A DNA stretch of 64,000 nt from Medicago truncatula (GCF_003473485.1 NC_053049.1:7440001-7504000), one strand, 5' to 3'. Numbered from the stretch's first letter, positions 22,937-35,941 are shown. Program-made: numbers and translations. The notes: generated by a model not told the origin, from the sequence alone.

Positions 22937-23431
22937 AAACTAATTAAACATAATTTTGATTAATGAAATGTACAATCAAAATTTTTTATTTTTTATTTTG
23001 GAAGGAATTAAAGACTGTTGTGATTATACATTCGAAAATGATTATCTACTCTTGTATTTTGTTTATATTAAGACAAAATACACCTTGACTTTTTTTCTTG
23101 ATTACAAATTTTTGTTTATATTTTTCGTAAACAAAAACTTTTGTTTATATTCAAAAGCAGAGTAGTATTTTTATTTTTTATTAAAAGTAAAATTAAAATG
23201 TAAACATCGTAGCCTTTCTAAGTCCGATGAGTCATCACAGTCAGAAGCAAAACCTTCACTGACTCACTTTATCGTTAATTAATTCGTTAATAAATCTCAC
23301 TCTGTTTAAATCAGAATCTAGACAGAGAAACAAAGAAACAAACAAAACCAAGAAGAAGAAGCATCTTTCTCTCTCTAAATCCACCATTTTCACACTTTCT
23401 CTCTCTACAACTAGCATTTCATCAATCATCC

Positions 23432-26400
23432 ATGGCGGAGGTTTCCGGCGACGGAGCTGAAATGGCGACGCCGGCGCCGCTTTCAGTTCCCGGATCGTTC
23501 ACGAAAAGCTCTTCTTCTCGGAGACGCGGCTCCGCGAGGCAACCGAGTATGGATGCTGATGAGTTCATGAATCTGTTGCACGGTTCGGATCCAGTGAAGG
23601 TTGAGCTTAATCGGCTTGAGAATGAAGTTCGAGGTGAGAAAATGCTGCTCGATCCGAACAGTTTTTGAGATGAATTTTGTGAATTAATGTTGAAATTGAA
23701 ATTGATTGTTTCTGTGTAAATTGTGTAGATAAGGATAGAGAATTATCAGAAGCACAAGCTGAGATCAAAGCGTTGAGACACTCTGAACGATTAAGAGAAA
23801 AAGCCGTTGAAGAGGTAATCTTTTGATTGAAGATTATTACTCTAATTTATGCGTTTCTTTTTTTTATTATGTTACATTAATTAATTACTGATTACTAATT
23901 TACTATGATATTATTTTATTTCCTAATTGGATCATATTATTAGAATTAACATATTTGGAAGTCCTTGGTATCATATTTGAATAAATAACTTAGTTGCAGA
24001 TTATAGCACAAAGCCCTTATGTATAAGCTATTTCTATAGCAAAAACTAAAATAATGTTCAATTGTTTTCATATAAGCTACAAGCTGTTTTCATAAGCTAT
24101 TTTGCAGAACTAGTGAAAATTAGTTGGAAACAGCTTATGAACAATGTTATCAGCTGCTTTCACAAGTTCTCCCAAACAGTCCAAACAAGTCAATCCAAAC
24201 AAACCCTTAATTTAATTCTTATAGCATAAGCACTTCGTGTAAGTGCTTGTGTATAACTATAAGCTATTAAGATATCAAAAGATAAAATCAAATTAAACTG
24301 TTTTCGTTTAGCTATAAGCTGTTTCGATAAGCTATATTGGAGAGCTTATAGAAATAAGTTGAAAAAATTTATAAACATATCATAAATTTTCTCATAATTG
24401 CTTATACCAATAAGTAAACTCAAATAAGTAAGTGTTTGGCTTCACATTCTATCACCGCTGCGGCGCGTCCACTAGCTCTTTACCGTGAAAAATGAGACTC
24501 TACAAATTGGTGTTTTAGGATTATTAGGGTAAACACATGTCTAACCAATTCCTACCATGGAAACAAACATGCGATAACAATGTTTGAACATTGCAGTTGT
24601 ACATGAAAAATGTATTATCTTCCCATTCACATGTCTAAGTGCACAGGAATGCATTGGAGAAGAAGCCCCTTTTTGGCGTTTGCATTGATACTACACCTTT
24701 TACATCTGTGCCATGTAGTGTGTAGGAATTTCTCCAGCAATTTTTTTTTCCAAAGAAACCGTCTCAGTTATTAGATCTGGCACTCTCATTAAGTCATTGT
24801 GATGAGCTCTTTCTTGTGTTGCATTGACCATGTGTGGAAAATCCACTGCCTGGTCAATTCTTAATTAAAGCCATTATCCAATAATAGAAATGACAAAGCT
24901 TTTGATGTTATAATATTTCCATTGTAGTCCATTGAAGTTTCTGTTCTCATAACTTGAATCTATGTGGTGATATAAACTGTCTCGGCTCTATTTTGCACAG
25001 AGAATCTTCAGATTTATATCCTAGGATTTGGTTTCTAATAAATAAAATTGGAAAGTCTTTAATGAAAAGTAGTGCATTTAACTCATTAGGGACTTCGAAT
25101 AATTTTTTCCTTTTAATTTGATACTTTCTACTCTGTCTTGATGCTATTTGGAAAAACCTTTATTTTAATAATAATACTCCATTTTGTTTTATCTTTAGTT
25201 TTATATTCTTGTTATTTTATTTGTCAATTTATAGAACCAATCAAGGATAAATTAGTTTTTTTTCTAACTTTATCCTATGTGTTTAAAAAGTGAGAGGGCA
25301 TGTTAATAAAAGTGCTTGTGATATTTTCAGTATTTCAATACAGTATAATTCAGTCAAATGTAGTTATTTTTACTTAATTTTGAAACTATTTAATGTCTTT
25401 ATCAATTCCTTTGCAACTATCTAAATCTAAAATGAAAGATAAAAAAAAAATTGTGGTATACTCATTAAAGGGAATTTTTTCCCCTTTCTTGTATGCATGA
25501 CATTCATTCTCAATTCTTGGTTTGTTTTGACTTCGTGATAATATTGATTTTTCTTTTGATATTTTTTTTGTCTATTGTAAGTGAAGTTAGAACTTAGAAG
25601 ATTAGGTAGTGAAACGAAACAGCTGTTATATTTTTCATATTAGATCTGGCACTCTCATTAAGTCATTGTGATGAGCTCTTTCTTGTACTCAGTCGATATC
25701 TAATTTTTTATTTTTTCATATTAATATACTTTTATGCCTCTGTTATATTTCAACCCAATAGAGAAAAGCTCACTACTAGCATTACAACACAAGGTGGTGA
25801 AACGAAATATTTCCCTATAACCATAGATATGCACCAAGGATCAAACTTGTGCCCTTATTGTTCTATCTTGGTTCTTGATGTGATAATTGAATATATCTGA
25901 GCGGCAATGCCACAATGCATGCTTTTTTTGGATGATACAGTGGTTTAGAAAGTCGAGGAAAGAAATAAAGAAAAAGTTGAGACACGGAGACTAGCTCTGG
26001 AAGCCCATGACTTTTGCTTAAGTTTGTGTTTGGTAACCCAACCTCAAGTTTCTTGAACCTCCAATTGTTAGATTCAATCGAAAGTGTGGTCACACCGTGA
26101 TTTTTTATAGTACCAAACACAGGCTAAGTAGAAGTAAAACAAAGTATATGGAATGCAAGTTTAGAGACAAATATCCTAGCTTAGAGGTGAATATCGGAAA
26201 ACATGTCACATCACAAGTCCTTCGGCTTGAGTGCCCTTTGTCCATTATACAAAATGAAGGGGAGATAAAGGAGATGCAAAGCATAGGATCCATGTAGGGT
26301 TGATGAAATGAAGGAATGCCATGTGGGTTATTTGTGGTAGAAAAGTATTCCTCTAGCCTAAAAGAAAATTTCACTGCACAGCTATAAAACTTGCAATGTT

Positions 26401-29400
26401 ATATGGCGTTGAACGTTGGGCAGTGAAGAGCCAAAAATGTAAGTTCAGTGTTGTATAAACGATAGTCCTATGTATGAGGGGTTACACAAGACTAAAATCA
26501 TTTTGATTGAAATCATGAGAGAGAAAGTTGCGACAACTCCTACTGTAGAAAATATGATAGTCTCTCATCTTAATTTTTTTTTTTTTTTTAGCTTTTGTAG
26601 CGGAGACCAGTGAGTGAAACTCTCTTTTGGAGAGTAGACTGAGTGATAGTCCAATTTAGAGATAGAGGGAAACCATGAAAATCTATACGCTAAACCAGTA
26701 AGAGAGGTTTAGATTTAAATGATCTATCACTGAATTTGATTCATGGCAGGACATTACGGTGTTATGTTTGATCCATGTAGTTGATTCCATCTTGTAGGAT
26801 AGGAGTTTAATGGTTGTTGTTGTATTTTACCCTACTAAATTGCTAGAATCTTTAGTTTAGTTTTGTTTTTATCAGTTCTCGAATATATAACTTGTCCTTG
26901 GCCTTGTCCTATTCTTTTTCTCCCTTATTCTTATGGCGTCCTGTATGTTCACTTTTAATTCTACATTTGTGTTGACTTATTCATAATATCAGTTTTGCTT
27001 TTAATGGTTTTGTTGTCTGCAATAGTTGAAGTTATGAGTCTAACAATTTTGTTGTCTGATGTGATAACTTTAAAGTTTTTTGCAAGATACAACAATTTTA
27101 TTTTGCTTTACTGAATTGCTAAATTCCTTTGTTTTGGTCTATTTTTATCATTCCTTTATCCACTTTCTATTGCCCTTTTCTTACAATAGTTCTTCAATAA
27201 TAGTAATTACATCTTCATTGTTGGTGGTGATTTTTTAGTGGGTTTTGCATTTAATCTGATTGTTATGATGATTATTGATTTGCTTTCCTTTTATTCAGTA
27301 TGATCATTTTTCACATTGTTGTGTATATGGTTATTACTTGACAATGACATTGAAGCTTTTACTTGTTCATGCTTGTTATGCTAGTTTTACATTTTCTTCA
27401 TATTATTTTGTTGCATGCTTTATGGCATCTTGAAATCTAACTCACCTTTCTTCTTTTTGCTTTATTTCAGTTAACCGATGAACTGTCAAAGGTTGATGGC
27501 AAGCTAAAATTAACGGAATCTCTTCTAGAAAGCAAAGTATTACTTAAAGCCTATATTCACTTTAGTAATGATTTGGTTTCCTAGGTTACATTATAGACTA
27601 ACTAAATTGAATATTTTGGCAGAATCTTGAAATAAAGAAAATTAATGATGAAAAGAAAGCAGCAATGGCCGCTCAGTTTGCTGCTGAAGCTACTCTTCGA
27701 AGGGTACATGCTGCTCAGAAGGATGATGACATGCCCCCAATAGAAGCAATTCTTGCTCCTTTGGAGGCTGAACTAAAACTTGCTCGACAAGAGGTATTCC
27801 CTTATTCTTGGAGTTTATGTTGTATTCCCTAAGAGAAATAATTAATGGAGGGACTGAATCTGTCTTTTAATAAATGATTTTTGGCTTAATTTTCTTCCAT
27901 ATATTCCTTGCAGATTGCTAAATTACAAGACGATAACAAAGCCTTAGACCGTCTTACCAAATCCAAAGAAGCGGCACTAATTGAAGCCGAAAAGACTGTT
28001 CAGGTTGCCTTGGTTAAGGCCTCCATGGTGGATGATCTCCAAAACAAAAATCAAGAGCTAATGAAACAGATTGAGATTTGCCAGGTATCTCAATCTTGTA
28101 TGATTTTTTTCCTTTCCCAGTACACTAGGACCTTAAATATTTAACTTTAACTTCTTGTTTCATCACCACTTCTCTCAGGAAGAAAATAAAATATTGGACA
28201 GAATGCATAGACTAAAGGTGGCAGAGGTTGAAAAACTCACCCAAACTGTTAGGGAGCTAGAAGAGGCTGTCCTTGCAGGTGGTGCTGCTGCAAATGCAGT
28301 TAGAGATTATCAGAGGAAAGTTCAAGAAATGAATGTAATGTGTTAAAGTCTTCAACTATTTGAGTCTCCCGGTTATTTTAATGATTATATCACATCTAGT
28401 TAATATTATACACTATACTTATTTTAACAAAAAAAAATTATATTTCTTTAGGAAGAAAGAAAAACTCTTGATCGGGAGTTGGCCCGTGCCAAGGTAACAG
28501 CAAATAGAGTAGCTACGGTGGTTGCAAATGAATGGAAAGATTCAAATGATAAAGTGATGCCTGTCAAACAATGGCTTGAAGAACGTCGATTCTTGCAGGT
28601 AATATTGTTTTGTTTTACACTGTTTTTTAACTTGCCTTTAGTGGTTGAGCTTTTGTTACTCTCCTTTCTTATTTTCATAAATTTTCCTGTATTCTTCTTA
28701 CAGGGGGAAATGCAGCAACTTCGTGACAAACTTGCTATAGTTGAGCGTGCAGCAAAGTCTGAAGCACAGTTGAAAGTAATAATCCGGTTCCTATCTATTA
28801 TAATAGAAGATTAGTTCTTAAATTATTCAAGGTATGCTTTTTCAAAATTTTCAGGAAAAATATCAATTACGGCTTAAAGTACTAGAGGAGAGTTTGAGGG
28901 GGAATTCTAACGGCAGTAGTCGCAGCACCCCTGAGGGAAGAAGTGTAAGCAATTCTCGTCGGCAATCTCTAGGTGGAGCTGATAATTTCTCAAAACCAAC
29001 CTCTAATGGGTTTTTGCCTAAGCGGTTACCATCCTTTCAATTAAGGTCATCCCCATCTTCTAGCTCAGTATTGAAGAATGCCAAAGGAACATCTAAATCT
29101 TTTGATGGGGGCACAAGGTCACTGGAGAGGAATAAAATGCAGCTGAATGGAGCACCCCAAAGTTATTCGTTTAACCAGTCTCTTGAAGAAACCAAAGAGA
29201 GAGAAACAGATGTTAATTGGAAAGGAAATTCAGATGATAAGGCAAATGACTTCCCAACAGTGGATACAGAGGATAGTGTTCCAGGTATTTTATATGATCT
29301 CCTGCAGAAAGAAGTCATGACCTTGAGGAAAGCTGGTAATGAGAAAGATCAAAGCCTAAAAGATAAAGACGATGCTATTGAGGTTAGCATCTTGTTTATT

Positions 29401-30472
29401 GTTATTTTTGGATTTTAATCCTTTACAGATTAATCTTAGCTATAATTATTTCTAATGGTCATTATCTGTCAGATGTTAGCAAAGAAGGTAGATACATTAA
29501 CCAAAGCCATGGAAGTTGAGGCAAAGAAGATGAGAAGGGAAGTAGCCAACATGGAAAAGGAGGTAGCTGCTATGCGTGTGGAGAAAGAACAAGAGAGCAG
29601 AGCAAAGCGGTTCAGCAATATAAAGGGCCCTGGCCCTGGCCCTGTAAACAGTGCTCAGAATCAGCTAATTTCTGGAAGGTAATTTTTTTTTCCCGCCTCC
29701 TTACCTTTTATATGCAGCTATTGGCATACTTTTCACTTCACTTGCTTTTTTCTGTAACTGGTCCGAGGCTGGAGGTTTTAACCTTCTTATACATCCATTC
29801 TGTTCCTTGTTTTACCTGCTACGTTCAACTGGGTATTTCTCAAGGGATTTCTGCCCAAGTCAACGGATATAAACTATTTCATTTTCAGAACAGGATCCCC
29901 GGGATGTGCTATGATTTAATGTTACTACCTAATAAACCATGTTTTTTTCCCAATCCGGGCCTTTTATTTTGGTGATTAACGTTGAATGGGAAAGCCCTTA
30001 GAAAATGCACCATTAAATTGCATGCAAAATCCACTTGTCCTTTTTGGTCAGTTTGCACTCCCCATAATCACATAATGTATAACCGAGACAAAAATGGATC
30101 TCAATTTTATGATTGCTATGAGTCCTTTTTAGGTCAAATATCTTCCCTGATTTCTTTTTAAAACGGCCTAGTTTTTGGCATTTGCCAATACTTTTTCCTG
30201 GCATGTTGGTCAATCTACTTAATCTGAATAATGATGTTAAGATTTCTATATCGTCCAGGTTTTTTTTTTTTTGTTTTTTTGTTTCATTGACTTGCTAAAT
30301 TAGAACCTATCTCAATAAAGACATAACTTATTAATATATAATGCTGTTTGCTTTCTTTCGTCTCGCTTTCTATTTTTCTGATTTCCCGCACATAATCTGA
30401 GATGACTAATGGAGCCTTTCTCATTTGCACAGAAGTGTGACACGTGGAGGATTAACACGCAGCACCCAATAA
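23432..30472 (+). CDS. MAP70: Microtubule-associated protein 70 (MAP70)
   Basis: The product is a plant-specific coiled-coil protein that binds cortical microtubules. Eleven coding exons fit GT-AG: 23432-23633, 23729-23814, 27471-27536, 27623-27793, 27914-28084, 28179-28334, 28452-28598, 28704-28775, 28855-29382, 29473-29678, 30433-30472, giving 614 residues (Arabidopsis MAP70-1 is of similar length). The N-terminus MAEVSGDGAEM is followed by a basic RRRGSARQ and DEFMNLLHGSDPVKVELNRL. Residues about 60-380 are heptad-rich coiled coil, with APLEAELKLARQEIAKLQ and VRDYQRKVQEMNEERKTLDR. A Ser-rich linker covers about 385-490, and a second coiled coil about 500-590. The last exon encodes SVTRGGLTRSTQ, typical of MAP70-1/2. 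Intron 2 (3.66 kb) is loaded with repeats. The 5' leader is CT-rich. Confidence 0.95.
23990..24430. repeat. MITE-like repeats in MAP70 intron 2
   Basis: Two adjacent blocks contain legume-type words such as ataagctgttttcataagctat, aacagcttatgaacaatgtt and agcttatagaaataagttg, in direct and inverted forms. Non-coding. Ends not resolved. Confidence 0.5.
24770..24817 (+). repeat. 48-bp exact direct repeat, copy 1
   Basis: The 48 bases beginning attagatctggcactctcat and ending ttcttgt are found again without change at 25639-25686, inside the same intron. The sequence between the copies is not repeated. Confidence 0.9.
25639..25686 (+). repeat. 48-bp exact direct repeat, copy 2
   Basis: Identical to 24770-24817. 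The identity suggests a recent local copying event or a remnant of an element that moved within the intron. Confidence 0.9.
25765..26850 (+). mobile_element. RTE-type LINE, decayed reverse transcriptase to 3' end
   Basis: Plus-strand frames show FPITIDMHQGSNLCPY, then CMLFLDD (the FADD active-site strand with A changed to L), LALEAHDFCLS, RLSRSKTKYMECKF, IQNEGEI, AIKLAMLYGVERWAVKSQ, and the C-terminal RRPVESLFWRVD with RDRGKP. This is the order of plant RTE LINEs. It ends near ttgttgttgtatt (26815-26826). Multiple stops show it is dead. A 100-bp MITE is inserted at 26022-26122. Confidence 0.75.
26022..26122. mobile_element. Small MITE inside the RTE LINE
   Basis: The ends tttgtgtttggtaaccc and gtaccaaacacagg are inverted. 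The LINE coding phrase GFRLSRSK is interrupted exactly here: DFCLS before, RLSRSK after, with cttaag on the left and gctaag on the right. It is therefore a later insertion. Confidence 0.65.
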
Positions 30473-32710
30473 CATCAAGTTTATTATAGTGGCACCTGGT
30501 AGTGTTGAGTCAACTTTCATAGGCATCATTCTTCTGCCCTACTATGTTTTTATTCTTCTGCTTTTTGTGTCCACTTGATTATAAGATTGTAACTGGCATA
30601 CCGAAGACAAGTTTCTGATGTTGGACATGGATTGACGATAAGAAAATGAATTCAGGAACCGGTATGCATCTGACCTAGACTGTTGTATCCTCTGCGTAGA
30701 GAGATCGGCTAAGAAGGAAGACAATAGAAGACAATTAACTTGGTTAACCTTTCAGTTTTTCTTTTGAGTGGTGTGTTTGTATAGGTAGCTTTCTTCCTTC
30801 TTTACTGCTTTTTGCAGTTTATATTTGCAATTCGCAGATAGTGTGATTGTGTTGGTTCGGCTTTCATAATATCTTTGTAATAGATCCAGATCTAAGTGTA
30901 TTGGTTGTGTTATAAGTTCATAATTTCAAGTTTATTATTATAAATTTATTTATTTATGAGTGAAGCATTCAAGAAAATGTAGAGTTCCTGTACTTTCTAA
31001 TATTTTCATTTTTCAATTGTTACTTTTTAGGTGGGTGGTTGGAATGACTATGAATTTTGATTTTCAATTGTGTGATAGAGGAGATGGAAGTTAACTACAG
31101 AGAATGCATTTGAAATTGTCAGAATTTTCAACAATATTCAATCGATTTTTTAAAAAAACATTTTCATAAACGTTCATAATATATACTATGATGTTTATTT
31201 TATCAATAAAAATAAAATAAACACGCACACACAATTCTCAAATGAATTTAACTGTGATTGCATGAATCTAGAAAGTAGAGCTTAAAGTAACTACACCTTC
31301 ATTTGGTCAAAATTTTAATAGCACGTTGTAGATGAGTGAATATGAGGACAAAGAATTTCGTGAGTGAATGTCCGATGCACTTATCTTTACCTGCTTCCAA
31401 AAATAATTTTCCATAATGATTCATTGTATCTGCAAATAGAATAATCTTTAAATCCCTAAATGTATACTATAATAGCAAGAAAAAAAAAACAAATGTGTTT
31501 GAGAGTAAAACATATTACGTTTCACTAGAAGGAAAAGTCAAAGAAAATAATGATTACAAAGAAAGAGGGAAAGTGAAAGTAACATTTACCATTAAAAATA
31601 AAATAAAATAAAATAGAGAAATAGAAAGAAAATAATGGCTAAAAAGAAAGAGGGAAAGTGAAAGTAACATTTACCATTGAAAAAAATAAAATAAAGAAAT
31701 ATCATATCCATAGAAATATGCAATCTTTTCGATGCGAGATGATTCTATGTTTTGAAATGACCAATCACACAATGGAAAAGGTTAAGCGTATATTTGATTT
31801 GACGTGTAAGTTAGAAACTAAAATGTGGAGCTTTCACGTTAATGTGGATTTTCGTCGTGATTTTGCAAGATGTGACGTCTAACCAAACATATGCTAAAGA
31901 AGAAAGGTTAGGAAAGATAGGCATCCATCAAATTAATAGAAATGATAATATTGTAAATTTAAATTAATTTAGTGTATATATATAAATTTTAAAGTATATT
32001 TAATCTAAAAAACATAATTCTAACAATGTTATGTTAAATGGACTAAACTTGCTTAAAAAAAAAAGTTAAATGGACTAAACTATATATTTTTAAACATAAA
32101 AGGAGATGAAGTGTATTATCATAATCTCTAAAAGGGAGAAAGAGTGTAATTTACTCAAATATTAGATGTTCAAATTTGGCCCAAACCCATAATTTAGAAA
32201 ACAACTAGTGTACCGCTACATGAATTATTATGAGTTTATGACGAATACCACATAAACCTACATAAGAATCTTGCTCTATTGTGATAGCTTTGCATTCCAA
32301 AAATATTGTTTGAAGAAGAATATGCCAATATGCACATATAGTATTCCTGGATAGTTAGCAATGTTACAAAACATCCCAAACACATGTTATGTCAGGTTTC
32401 AGTGTGAAACGATGTTGGTGCAAGTGCAATGCTGCCATATCAGTTCATATATAATGGACATGATCATATGTAAAACCACAATTACCATAAATTATTAGTA
32501 GACCTTCATCAGCTACTTATAAGTTTAGAGCACAACTTCATGAAACATCAACAACCGTAGCAAATTATTATTATTTTGTAGTTTGTACAATAAGCTAACA
32601 GAAAAGTTACAAGAAGACAAGACTAATTAACTTCATACATAGATAACCTATGCATGGTAATAATGTGTTTCCACTTTCACAGCAACAAAGCATTATAATA
32701 AAGTGAAAAT
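30473..32710. other. Convergent intergenic region, MAP70 to subtilase
   Basis: Contains the MAP70 3' untranslated region, then AT-rich DNA. A tandem duplication at 31558-31682 repeats gaaagagggaaagtgaaagtaacatttaccatt after about 88 bp. A short MITE-like fold spans 31788-31891 (gcgtatatttgatttgacg / ctaaccaaacatatgc). A micro-insertion lies at 32033-32081. I see no gene. Confidence 0.55.
32033..32081 (+). repeat. Micro-insertion with 17-bp direct repeats
   Basis: gttaaatggactaaact at 32033-32049 and 32065-32081 flank 15 bases, tgcttaaaaaaaaaa. The insert is almost only an A-tail and resembles the reverse complement of the insert at 37581-37593. Confidence 0.65.
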
Positions 32711-35068
32711 TTAAAAAGATGCTGAGGAAAATCCATTACTCCATCTAGCAGCAATTGGGCTCCTCACAATGTGACTTCCATCACTCCATTCAAGTGACCC
32801 AAAACTCTGAGAACCACCATATCCAATCCTAGTGAAAGTAACCTCAAAAGCTTGCGTTTTGTTTTCACTACTGAAAACAAGTTTGCTAGGTGAAACACTA
32901 ACATCAACACCAAAAGGTGCATTCACTTTGACAGTGTAAACAGCATCAACAGAATCACCAACATTAGTTAAAACCCTTTTATACTTGACCAATCCATTGT
33001 TAGCTCCAAATACCACAGAGAATGAAGGGTAATTCAAATCACCAGGACTAGTAAATTTCCTTTCATTTTCACAAACATTATAACTAGTTGGCTCTCTAGT
33101 GAAAATCTGAATTTCCTTAGCATCATAACCAATTGAACAAAGGAAAGCTAAATAGTCATTAATGTTTAAATCATAAACCAAACCGGGGTTAAGTGCTTTA
33201 TTAGGATCAACGTGTCCGGCTCCATGAACAAATGGATTTGACTCTTTACCTGTTCCAAGATCCTTAATTTTTCCACCAGAATTATCAACATTATAAGCTG
33301 TTGTCATCAAAGCAGATTTAATTGCAGCTGGTGACCATTCTGGATAAGCTTTCCTAAGCAACGCGGCGATTCCACTAACATGAGGACATGACATAGAAGT
33401 ACCTGAAATTATGTTAAACTCAACTCTCCTAGGATCAATCTCCAAATCAGTGGGACCCACTTTCCCAGTCCACCCTGCTAAAATGTTAACACCAGGAGCT
33501 ATGACATCTGGTTTAAGAATCTCTGCAGTTCTATAATTTGGACCCCTGCTCGAAAAGGAAGCAACTTGAGGAGCAGAAGGCGAACCTTCACCACCGATCA
33601 CAGTCCCTTTAAACTTGATCGTGGCCGTTGGATTCTCACTCGATTTTATATACTCTCTAATCTTTTCAGCAGCATTTTCACCCACCATTGTAGCTGCAAC
33701 AAGATGAGCATCAGCAAGAAGCTCTTCACCGTTTTCTTCGGTATTCGCCATAATCATACCTAACCCACCAGCCTTTTTCACAGCACTACCCTTTTCAACT
33801 CTAGCATTCCCTCCCCTATCACAAACAACAATCTTCCCTTGAACTTTTGAAGAATCTAAAGACCCTAAATAACAATATCTACTACCACAATCAGCACCAT
33901 AAATCAAAGGAAGTTTATTATCAGGTAAACTATCACCATAATACAAAGAAACACCACCAAAAACTCTACCATCACCAAGAACAACATCAGCAGGAAACTC
34001 TCTATCAATCGTCGAAGCACCAACTGTCAAAATCCAAGGAGCTATATTAACAGAAGTATAAGGACCAGGTCCTGAATTACCTGCAGAACAAGAAACAACA
34101 ACACCATGTTGTGCAGCACCAAAAGCACCGATAGCAATCGAATCACGATAATAATGAGGCGCATAACCATTAGAACCAACCGAAAGTGAAATCACATGAA
34201 CCCCATCAGCAACAGCTTCATCCATAGCAGCAAGAATATCAGAATCAAAACAACCAAGTTTCCAACAGATTTTATAAGCAGCAATTCTAGCTTTTGTTGC
34301 CATTCCCTTAGCTTCGCCTCTAGCGAAACCAAACAAACTAGCATTACCAACAACTGATCCAGCTGCTGTTGAAGCTGTATGTGTTCCATGTCCTTCAGTA
34401 TCTCTAGGAGATTTGGATTCCACAGTTTCATCGATAGGTCGCTGAAGATATGCTTCATAGCCTTTATAAAAAGCTTTCGCTCCGATAATCTTGGAGTTAG
34501 AGTTACATGAAGAAGAAGGAAAATCTTTACTAATTTCACATTTTCCTTTCCAAGAATTCAGACTTTTTAATGAATTTGAATCATCAGATGTTGAAAAGCT
34601 TCTGAGTTCGGGCCATATACCGGTGTCAAGGACACCGACGATGACTTCAGAAGCGAAATGAGAGTTAGGCCATAGGCCGGAGGATTCGGTGAGGCCGAGG
34701 AAAACGGGGGTGTGAGTAGTATGAAGATAGCGAATTTGGTCAGTTTGAATCGAGAGGATGTCCGGATGGGATTGAAGGTGGGCAGCTTGGGATGGGGCTA
34801 AGTGGGCTGAGAAGCCGTGAATGGCGGATGTGTATGTGTATAGGATGGTTGCTGGGTTAGGGGATGGTGGGAGGGAGTTGAGAATGGAAGAGAAATGGGT
34901 TTTTTGATTGGTTGAGAAAATTGAATTTTTTGGTTGTTTTGCCACGTGGATGATGTAGGTTTGAGGAGAGTTATTAGATTGTTGTTCTTGTTCGTGTTGT
35001 TGAGATGAGTGAGAGAAAGAGAGGAAAAGAAGAAAGAAGGTGAGAAAGAGAGAGTGAGGGAAAGCCAT
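32711..35068 (-). CDS. SBT1.4: Subtilisin-like serine protease (SBT1.4 type)
   Basis: This is a secreted plant subtilase of 785 residues in a single exon. The signal peptide is residues 1-21 (LFLTFFLLFLSFSHS). The I9 propeptide is about 37-116 (TYIIHVAK ... HTTHTPVFLGL). The peptidase S8 domain starts near 120. Catalytic residues are visible: Asp148 in VLDTGIW, His227 in GHGTH, oxyanion Asn331 in SAGNSGP, and Ser558 in GTSMSCPHVSG. A PA domain lies at about 380-470 and the Fn3-like tail at 675-785 (DLNYPSFSV). The sequence follows Arabidopsis At3g14067 (SBT1.4, a senescence-associated subtilase) along its whole length. Four N-glycosylation-like sites can be seen. It faces MAP70 tail to tail. 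The substrate is unknown. Confidence 0.95.
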   Translation of the reverse strand: MAFPHSLFLTFFLLFLSFSHSSQQHEQEQQSNNSPQTYIIHVAKQPKNSIFSTNQKTHFSSILNSLPPSPNPATILYTYTSAIHGFSAHLAPSQAAHLQSHPDILSIQTDQIRYLHTTHTPVFLGLTESSGLWPNSHFASEVIVGVLDTGIWPELRSFSTSDDSNSLKSLNSWKGKCEISKDFPSSSCNSNSKIIGAKAFYKGYEAYLQRPIDETVESKSPRDTEGHGTHTASTAAGSVVGNASLFGFARGEAKGMATKARIAAYKICWKLGCFDSDILAAMDEAVADGVHVISLSVGSNGYAPHYYRDSIAIGAFGAAQHGVVVSCSAGNSGPGPYTSVNIAPWILTVGASTIDREFPADVVLGDGRVFGGVSLYYGDSLPDNKLPLIYGADCGSRYCYLGSLDSSKVQGKIVVCDRGGNARVEKGSAVKKAGGLGMIMANTEENGEELLADAHLVAATMVGENAAEKIREYIKSSENPTATIKFKGTVIGGEGSPSAPQVASFSSRGPNYRTAEILKPDVIAPGVNILAGWTGKVGPTDLEIDPRRVEFNIISGTSMSCPHVSGIAALLRKAYPEWSPAAIKSALMTTAYNVDNSGGKIKDLGTGKESNPFVHGAGHVDPNKALNPGLVYDLNINDYLAFLCSIGYDAKEIQIFTREPTSYNVCENERKFTSPGDLNYPSFSVVFGANNGLVKYKRVLTNVGDSVDAVYTVKVNAPFGVDVSVSPSKLVFSSENKTQAFEVTFTRIGYGGSQSFGSLEWSDGSHIVRSPIAARWSNGFSSASF

Positions 35069-35892
35069 TTGTGTGTGAGTTTTCCTTATGAATTGGAATA
35101 GGGTTTTTATTGTGTGATTTGTGAATTATTATTCACTTTGTGACAAGTAGAAATTGTGATGATGGATGATGAAGATGGGGAGAGGGAACTGAATTTGACC
35201 GATAAATCAGGAAAAGGGGGACATGCTCTGTGTGGTTATTGGGTAGAGATATTATTTTTAGGTATTTAGTTACTCTCCAATAATTGATGGACATATGGGT
35301 GTTGTTATGGGTTATTAAATTCCAAAAATTGGATTAGAAAAAGTAGATAGCCAATAATTGAAGGACATATGGGTGATGTGGATTTGCCATCTCCATAATC
35401 AGACCAATACCATACTACACATATTCATCACCTTCTTCTTGTTGTTTTTTTTTTCTTTAGATGAAAACTTTTTGTTTTCCCTTATCTTTATTTTGAGGTT
35501 TATGTTGGTCTTTTATAATAAAAAAATGTAGATATGTTCTTTAATTTGTTTAAATGGTATTATATTAGTCTTTCCATACGAATTTGTGGTTTTGAAGTAC
35601 GAGATTTATATGAATTTGTGTTGGATTATCATTTGCATCGTTGTTCAATAATTTTAGAAAGGAAGCTAACGAGAAAATTTGGGAATTTGATATGTTAGCT
35701 CAGATAGGGAAGAAGATGGGTTGCAATCTCTAATTTGGGATGAAGAATTTGGAGAAAAATGACTTTCAATGAACCATAATTTTAATTTTAGAGGAATTGA
35801 TGAAGTGGGAAGAAGAAGACGTTGATTTGCATGCTACCTATACGACAATGTTGCTAACCTTGTGGATTAAAAGGACTAATGTGGTGTCAATT

Positions 35893-35941
35893 AAACAAAT
35901 TAAATAACTTTTTTTTTTTGACAGAAAACAAATTAAATAAC
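35893..35941. repeat. Micro-insertion with 16-bp direct repeats
   Basis: aaacaaattaaataac at 35893-35908 and 35926-35941 flank 17 bases, tttttttttttgacaga. In reverse complement this is tctgtc plus an A-tail. Confidence 0.65.

Noticed and set aside
33566-34539. Several open frames of 65-115 codons in other frames or strands of the subtilase
   Set aside because: Shadows of a conserved 785-residue gene; Lys/His- or Leu-rich composition with no domain.
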